DNA of 64,000 nucleotides. Origin: Betaproteobacteria bacterium. Lineage in GTDB: Bacteria > Pseudomonadota > Gammaproteobacteria > Burkholderiales > Casimicrobiaceae. The position numbers and the translations under genes were made by a program. The stretch covers positions 29,975 through 93,974 of the forward strand of contig WRFN01000008.1 in NCBI GenBank assembly GCA_009778785.1, given 5' to 3'. The notes under the pieces are model-generated. The model searched no databases, was not told the DNA's origin, and worked only from the letters and a program-made list of their open reading frames with translations. Below are positions 59,488 through 64,000 of this stretch, piece after piece. Numbering within the stretch: the stretch's first letter is position 1; each line of letters begins with the position of its first letter.

Positions 59488-60801
59488 TCAGTGGAACTGC
59501 TCTTCCTCGGTCGAGCCGGTCAGCGCCTTAACGCTGGACGAGCCGCCCTGAATCACGGTGGTCACGTCGTCGAAGTAACCCGCGCCCACTTCCTGCTGGT
59601 GGCTCACGAAGGTGTAGCCTTGCTCGCGCGCCTTGAACTCGGGCTCCTGCACCATGTTGACGTAGTGCTTCATGCCTTCGCCGCGCGCATAGGCGTGGGC
59701 GAATTCAAAGATGCGGTACCAGTTGACGTGGATGCCGGCCAGCGTGATGAACTGGTACTTGTAACCCATTGCCGACAGCTCATCCTGAAACTTGGCGATA
59801 GTCTTGTCGTCCAGATTCTTCTTCCAGTTGAACGAGGGCGAGCAGTTGTACGACAGCAGCTTGCCGGGGCTCTTGGCCAGCACGGCCTGCGCGAACTCAC
59901 GGGCAAAACCGAGGTCGGGCGTGCCGGTTTCGCACCACACCAGGTCGGCGTAGGGCGCGTAGGCCACACCGCGGCTGATGGCTTGTTCCAAGCCGTTCTT
60001 GACGCGGTAAAAGCCCTCTTGCGTGCGCTCGCCGGTCAGGAAGGGCTTGTCGTTGGCGTCGTGGTCGCTGGTGATCAGGTTGGCGGCCTCGGCGTCGGTG
60101 CGGGCCAGCACGATGGTGGGCACGCCCATCACGTCGGCGGCAAAGCGCGCCGAGATCAGCTTTTCCACCGCTTCCTGCGTCGGCACCAGCACTTTGCCGC
60201 CCATGTGGCCGCATTTCTTGACGGCGGCGAGTTGGTCTTCAAAGTGCACGCCCGACGCGCCGGCGACGATCATGTTCTTCATCAGCTCGAAAGCGTTCAG
60301 CACGCCGCCGAAGCCCGCCTCGGCATCGGCCACGATGGGCAGGAAGTAATCAATGAAGTCCTTGTCGCCGGGGCCGACGCCGCGGCTCCACTGAATTTCG
60401 TCGGCGCGCTTGAAGGTGTTGTTGATGCGGCGCACCATCGTCGGCACCGAGTCATAGGCGTACAGCGACTGGTCGGGGTACATGGTCTCGCTGGTATTGC
60501 CGTCGGCGGCCACCTGCCAGCCCGACAGGTACACCGCTTCCAGGCCGGCCTTGGCTTGCTGCATCGCTTGTCCGGCGGTGATGGCGCCAAAGGCATTGAC
60601 GTAGCCCTTCTTGGCCTCGCCGTTGACCAGACGCCAGAGCTTTTCGGCGCCGCGCTTGGCCAGCGTGTATTCAATCGCCACACAACCGCGCAGTCGCACC
60701 ACGTCGGCAGCGGTGTAGCCGCGCTTGACGCCTTTCCAGCGCGGATTGCTGGCCCATTCTTTTTCCAGAGCCTGAATTTGTTCCTTACGGGATTGCGACA
60801 T
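59488..60801 (-). CDS. aceA: Isocitrate lyase
   Basis: This 437-residue enzyme cleaves isocitrate to glyoxylate and succinate. The catalytic loop [14 protein letters not shown] carries C197. [10 protein letters not shown] and [24 protein letters not shown] are signature stretches. Codon choice stands out: lysine is almost always AAG and leucine mostly CTG or CTC, unlike flanking genes that use AAA and TTG freely. This may reflect high expression or transfer from another lineage. It lies 43 bases after aceB. Confidence 0.96.
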   Translation of the reverse strand: MSQSRKEQIQALEKEWASNPRWKGVKRGYTAADVVRLRGCVAIEYTLAKRGAEKLWRLVNGEAKKGYVNAFGAITAGQAMQQAKAGLEAVYLSGWQVAADGNTSETMYPDQSLYAYDSVPTMVRRINNTFKRADEIQWSRGVGPGDKDFIDYFLPIVADAEAGFGGVLNAFELMKNMIVAGASGVHFEDQLAAVKKCGHMGGKVLVPTQEAVEKLISARFAADVMGVPTIVLARTDAEAANLITSDHDANDKPFLTGERTQEGFYRVKNGLEQAISRGVAYAPYADLVWCETGTPDLGFAREFAQAVLAKSPGKLLSYNCSPSFNWKKNLDDKTIAKFQDELSAMGYKYQFITLAGIHVNWYRIFEFAHAYARGEGMKHYVNMVQEPEFKAREQGYTFVSHQQEVGAGYFDDVTTVIQGGSSSVKALTGSTEEEQFH

Positions 60802-60844
60802 TTTGAAACTCCTTGTTGTAAAGCAAGATTAATAAAGTAAAAGA

Positions 60845-62443
60845 TTACGCCAAAAGTTCATATCCGGGCAACGTCAGGAAGTCAACCAATTCGTCCCGCG
60901 TGGTGATTCGGTGCAACAACGCGGCGGCGTCGGTAAAGCGCCCCCCACAGAAGCGATCGTCTCCCAGTTCGCGCCGAACAACCGCGGTTTCTTCCGCCAA
61001 CATTTTCTCGAACAGCGCCGGGGTAACCTGCTCGCCGTTGTCGAGCGTTTTGCGATGACGAATCCATTGCCAGATCGACGTGCGCGAAATTTCGGCGGTG
61101 GCGGCGTCTTCCATCAAACCGTAAATCGGGACGCAACCGTTGCCGGAAATCCATGCTTCGAGATATTGTAGCGCGATGCGAATGTTGGCGCGCATCCCGG
61201 CGTCGGTACGCTCTCCGGCGCAGGGTTCCAAGAGCATGGCGGCAGTAGTCGGCGGATCGTTCTCGCGCAGCACGTCCAGTTGGTTGCGGCGGTCGCCGAA
61301 AAAGCGGTCGAACACCGGCAAAACCGTGTCGGCCAAGCCCGGATGCGCAATCCAAGTGCCATCATGGCCGTTGCCGGCTTCCCGTTCCTTGTCGGCGCGG
61401 ACTTTTTCGCCCACCCAAGCGTTGCGCTCGGCATCCTTGCTCGGAATGAACGCCGCCATCCCTCCCATCGCGAACGCGCCGCGACGGTGGCAAGTTTTGA
61501 TCAGCAGCTTCGAAAAAGCGCTGAGGAAGGGTTTTTCCATCGTGACGACCTGGCGGTCGGGCAGCACGCGATCCGTATGATTTTTCAGCGTTTTGATGTA
61601 GCTGAAAATATAATCCCAGCGGCCGCAGTTCAGCCCGACGATATGGTCGCGCAGGTGATACAGGATTTCGTTCATCTGAAACACGGCAGGCAAAGTCTCG
61701 ATCAGGATGGTTGCCTTAATCGTGCCGCGCGGCAGGCCGTAACGGTCTTCGGCAAAATTGAAAACGTCACCCCACCACGCCGCTTCTTTGTACGACTGCG
61801 TTTTGGGCAGGTAAAAATAGGGCCCGCTGCCTTTGTCGAGAAGCTGGCGGTGGTTGTGATGGAAATACAGCGCAAAATCGAACAACCCGCCCGGAATCGG
61901 TTTGCCCTGCCACAGCACATGTTTTTCCGACAGATGGTGGCCGCGCACTCGGCACATCAACACCGCCGGTTTTTCTTTCAGCGCGTAACGCTTTCCGCTC
62001 TGCGGATCGGTGTACGTGATGGTGCCGTTGACCGCATCGCGCAGATTCACTTGCCCTTCGATCACCTTGCCCCAAGCGGGCGCCAGCGAATCCTCGAAGT
62101 CGGCCATGAACACCTTGACGTTGGCGTTCAGCGCGTTGATGACCATTTTGCGATCGACCGGGCCGGTGATCTCGATGCGACGATCCATCAAATCTTCCGG
62201 AATGCCGCGAATCTTCCAGTCGCCGTTGCGAATCTCGGCCGTCTCGGGCAGAAAATCCGGCAACGCGCCGGCGTCGATCTTTGCTTGCCAAACGCGACGT
62301 TCCTCCAGCAGCGCGTCGCGCGCCGGGGTAAAGCGCCGCACCAACTCACCCAAAAACACCATGGCGTCGTTAGTCAAAATCTCTTTCTCACCGCCGCTCC
62401 GCGAGGGCGCGGCCAAAGTCAAACCTGAATCTTGCGACATCAT
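60845..62443 (-). CDS. aceB: Malate synthase A
   Basis: This 532-residue enzyme condenses glyoxylate with acetyl-CoA to malate. KVFMADFEDSLAPAWGKVIE, ATILIETLPAVFQMNEILY and GLNCGRWDYIFSYIKTLKNH are malate synthase A signatures. The ATG at 62443 (or the next codon) follows an AAAGGAGAG ribosome site. It is the first gene of the aceB-aceA-aceK run. Confidence 0.96.
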   Translation of the reverse strand: MMSQDSGLTLAAPSRSGGEKEILTNDAMVFLGELVRRFTPARDALLEERRVWQAKIDAGALPDFLPETAEIRNGDWKIRGIPEDLMDRRIEITGPVDRKMVINALNANVKVFMADFEDSLAPAWGKVIEGQVNLRDAVNGTITYTDPQSGKRYALKEKPAVLMCRVRGHHLSEKHVLWQGKPIPGGLFDFALYFHHNHRQLLDKGSGPYFYLPKTQSYKEAAWWGDVFNFAEDRYGLPRGTIKATILIETLPAVFQMNEILYHLRDHIVGLNCGRWDYIFSYIKTLKNHTDRVLPDRQVVTMEKPFLSAFSKLLIKTCHRRGAFAMGGMAAFIPSKDAERNAWVGEKVRADKEREAGNGHDGTWIAHPGLADTVLPVFDRFFGDRRNQLDVLRENDPPTTAAMLLEPCAGERTDAGMRANIRIALQYLEAWISGNGCVPIYGLMEDAATAEISRTSIWQWIRHRKTLDNGEQVTPALFEKMLAEETAVVRRELGDDRFCGGRFTDAAALLHRITTRDELVDFLTLPGYELLA

Positions 62444-62746
62444 TTCTCTCCTTTAACAAGGCGCTCGCAAACGGCGAACGCGGGTTTTCAGACAAAACAA
62501 CCCGGGCCAGGATTCAAGATGAAGAACCCGGTTCCCGCGGAGTGACGCTGGGTCGCGTGATAAAAGGCTTCCCTTTTGGGGGTTGGAGGCAACAGCAGTC
62601 ATGGGCAAGTTAACCTCGGACAGCAATCATAAAACAAATAGGGCGAAGAAAAAACCCCGTTGACAGAATGCCGACATAAAGGGTTCAATAATAACCCGCC
62701 CAGCATGGCGTTGTGGTGGTTTTGCCATTCATGAGCGGACAGTAAA
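62444..62746. promoter_or_regulatory. Divergent intergenic region between aceB and the lipoyl gene
   Basis: This 303-base gap must contain promoters for the ace genes and for the rightward lipoyl-domain gene. I see no named operator or repeat with confidence. Scattered short GC-rich stretches are present. Confidence 0.35.
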
Positions 62747-63022
62747 ATGACGAAAATGGAAAATGTGAAAGAAATTTGTATCCCCAAAGCGCCGGTTTGT
62801 TGGGAAACCTGCGGCAACTGCGCGACCGGCGAATTGCTGGTCAGCAGCGTCAACGTGTCGGTGGGCGAGTCCGTCGCCCGTGACGACACGCTGATCGTGG
62901 TCGAAACCAACAAAGTTTCGCTCGACATCCCGTCGCCGTACGCCGGCACGGTGGTGGATGTCTTGGTCAAGCCGGGCAGCACCGTCAAGGCGTTTGATGT
63001 GATTGCGAAGGTTCGGGTTTAA
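62747..63022 (+). CDS. Stand-alone lipoyl/biotinyl-domain protein with a CWETCGNC motif
   Basis: This 91-residue protein is a single biotinyl/lipoyl swinging-arm domain. The attachment lysine is in VVETNKVSLDIPSPYAG (K56), and the C-terminal half (TVVDVLVKPGSTVKAFDVI) fits the E2 lipoyl domain of 2-oxo-acid dehydrogenases. In place of the usual EG(T/E) loop it has CWETCGNC, with C18, C22 and C25 (and C11 nearby), which could bind metal or form a disulfide. No enzyme partner lies next to it. The start could be the ATG at 62747 or the one at 62756. Function unknown. Confidence 0.8.
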   Translation: MTKMENVKEICIPKAPVCWETCGNCATGELLVSSVNVSVGESVARDDTLIVVETNKVSLDIPSPYAGTVVDVLVKPGSTVKAFDVIAKVRV

Positions 63023-63039
63023 GGGGGCGGGTGGCGCAG

Positions 63040-63058
63040 GGGCGGTTCGCAACCGCCC
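63040..63058. terminator. Hairpin between convergent genes
   Basis: GGGCGGTT (63040-63047) pairs with AACCGCCC (63051-63058) across a 3-base loop. On the minus strand it follows the dehydratase stop; no long U run is seen on the plus strand. Confidence 0.55.
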
Positions 63059-63072
63059 AGACAAAAGGCGCG

Positions 63073-63927
63073 CTAAATAAAGGGACTCATCGATTGCACA
63101 AGTTGCTTCATAGTCTCGTTGGCGCCGCTCATTTGCAGCACAACATTTTTGCCTTGCAGGCGAGGGGACAATTTTTGAGCCGCCACGATCGTTGAAGCGC
63201 CCGCACCCTCGGCCAGATTGTGTGTATAAGATAAGGCCGTTCTTATCCCCGCTCGTATTTCATCTTCGGATAACAAAACAAAATCGGCCAATTGGTCTTT
63301 ATAAAGATGAAAAGGGATTTCAAAAGCGGTGCCGGTGGCAAAGCCTCCGGCAAAAGTATGATTTTCCGACGGTGTGATTTTCTGATTTCGCCACGATAAA
63401 TAAGCCGCTTGCGATGCTTCTGCTTGTACAGCGTAAATCTCAACGGTCGGTTTAACGGTTTTGAACACGGTCACGGCAGCAGCAAGCTCACTTCCGCCGC
63501 CAATCGGCAGGATGATGGCGTCAATGTTCGGCAGTTCTCGAAGAATCTCGGTAAATTCCGTACCGACACCGTTGATGAGATGAGGCTCATTCGCGGCGTG
63601 GATGAAGCGTAAATTTTTCTCTTTCTGTATTTTAATGCCTTCGCTGGCCGATTCTTCAAAGTTGTTTCCGGCCTCAATGAGCGTTGCCCCGGTGTTTTTT
63701 ATCAGATCGTTTTTTTCTGCGTTATTGTTTTTTGGAACAACGATCGTTGCGGGAACGCCATATTTTTGGGCGGCTGTTGCGATAGAAATGCCATGATTGC
63801 CAGTAGAAAAAGTAATGACTCCCGATATTTTTTCCCGGCTCAGATGGTGCATGATGTTGAGGCCGCCACGAATTTTGGGGTATTCGTAAAAATGGGTTGG
63901 AATGGGATCAAAGCTCTCCTGCCTCGA
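63073..63927 (-). pseudogene. PLP-dependent threonine/serine dehydratase-like, internally deleted
   Basis: From the ATG at 63852 the frame gives 259 residues: GVITFSTGNHGISIATAAQ, GVPATIVVPKNN, the phosphate-binding ILPIGGGSELAAAV and a normal end. This is the fold type II dehydratase family. The frame is open 25 codons further upstream without a start codon and reads DPIPTHFYEYPKI followed directly by RGGLNIMHH. In relatives a segment with the PLP lysine (typically S/AFKVRGGLN) lies between. That lysine is therefore missing, probably by an in-frame deletion of about 20-25 codons. The product is unlikely to be catalytic. Confidence 0.7.
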
Positions 63928-64000
63928 TCATGCGGATGAGTGTTGAAATGTCCGCCCCGTAGTTCTTGGGTGGCGGTGGCGCCTCGTGTTGGTCAGCCTC
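63908..64000 (-). CDS. C-terminal end of an unidentified protein (runs off window)
   Basis: The last 30 codons of a minus-strand gene enter from the right edge and stop at 63908-63910. The tail reads EAPPPPKNYGADISTLIRMI and ends EAGEL. It overlaps the degenerate upstream end of the dehydratase frame. The family is not recognised from this short piece. Confidence 0.45.
   Translation of the reverse strand, partial: EADQHEAPPPPKNYGADISTLIRMIEAGEL

Noticed and set aside
59491..60840. Long open frame of 449 codons on the plus strand opposite aceA
   Set aside because: It is an antisense shadow caused by the GC-rich codon bias of aceA. It has no recognisable domain, and the minus-strand frame is a complete isocitrate lyase.
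61280..62428. 382-codon plus-strand frame opposite aceB
   Set aside because: Antisense shadow of malate synthase with no similarity to a known family.

Overview
The window is GC-rich bacterial chromosome (high fifties percent by eye), almost certainly from a betaproteobacterium. Evidence for this is the order mnmG-rsmG-parA-parB-atpIBEFHAGDC, a gatCAB operon beside mreB, the linked aceB-aceA-aceK genes, a DUF3426 zinc-ribbon protein, and two surface proteins with C-terminal IPTL-CTERM-type sorting tails. I cannot fix the genus. Three parS-like 16-mers, a DnaA box and divergent gene orientation (dnaN and gyrB to the left, mnmG/par/atp to the right) place the replication-origin region near 41.1-42.7 kb.

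Layout. 0-5 kb: the 5' end of mreB, the gatCAB amidotransferase operon and the HtpX protease. 5-10 kb: two divergent exported proteins with IPTL-CTERM-like tails, one glycine-rich and one a beta-helix with GGAI/GGAV repeats, separated by a regulatory region with a nested RNA fold. 10-15 kb: an RNase II-type nuclease, an island of dispersed intergenic repeats, a CsgG-like lipoprotein and two tandem paralogous small exported proteins. 14.8-28.6 kb: an aryl polyene (APE) pigment cluster on the minus strand, apeC to apeR, with nearly every gene overlapping the next. Its ApeH and ApeI functions are fused in one protein, the ApeJ functions are split into two genes, and apeO is frameshifted. 28.8-37.3 kb: mpl, several envelope or hypothetical proteins, an exonuclease III-family nuclease, an ABC-F ATPase and the DUF3426 protein.

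37.5-50.2 kb: gyrB, dnaN (dnaA is not next to it), an acyltransferase-3 membrane protein, the parS cluster, mnmG, rsmG, parA, parB, a YecH-like protein and a polyferredoxin membrane protein. Two paralogous zinc-ribbon membrane proteins lie inside this block. 50.6-57.6 kb: the complete F1Fo ATP synthase operon with a strong terminator. 57.6-62.4 kb: glyoxylate-shunt genes aceB, aceA and aceK on the minus strand. The right edge holds a stand-alone lipoyl-domain protein with an unusual cysteine motif, a damaged PLP-dependent threonine/serine dehydratase that lacks its catalytic-lysine segment, and the last 30 codons of another gene.

The APE genes form a type II fatty-acid-like assembly line: adenylation, two carrier proteins, ketosynthases, ketoreductase, dehydratases, acyl and glycosyl transfer, and an MMPL/LolA-like export group. 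The least conventional signals are the IPTL-CTERM pair with its structured leader, the rearranged APE cluster with a broken ketosynthase, the origin region without dnaA, the cysteine-bearing lipoyl protein, and a palindromic repeat inserted in frame in rsmG. No tRNA, rRNA, CRISPR array or insertion sequence was seen.
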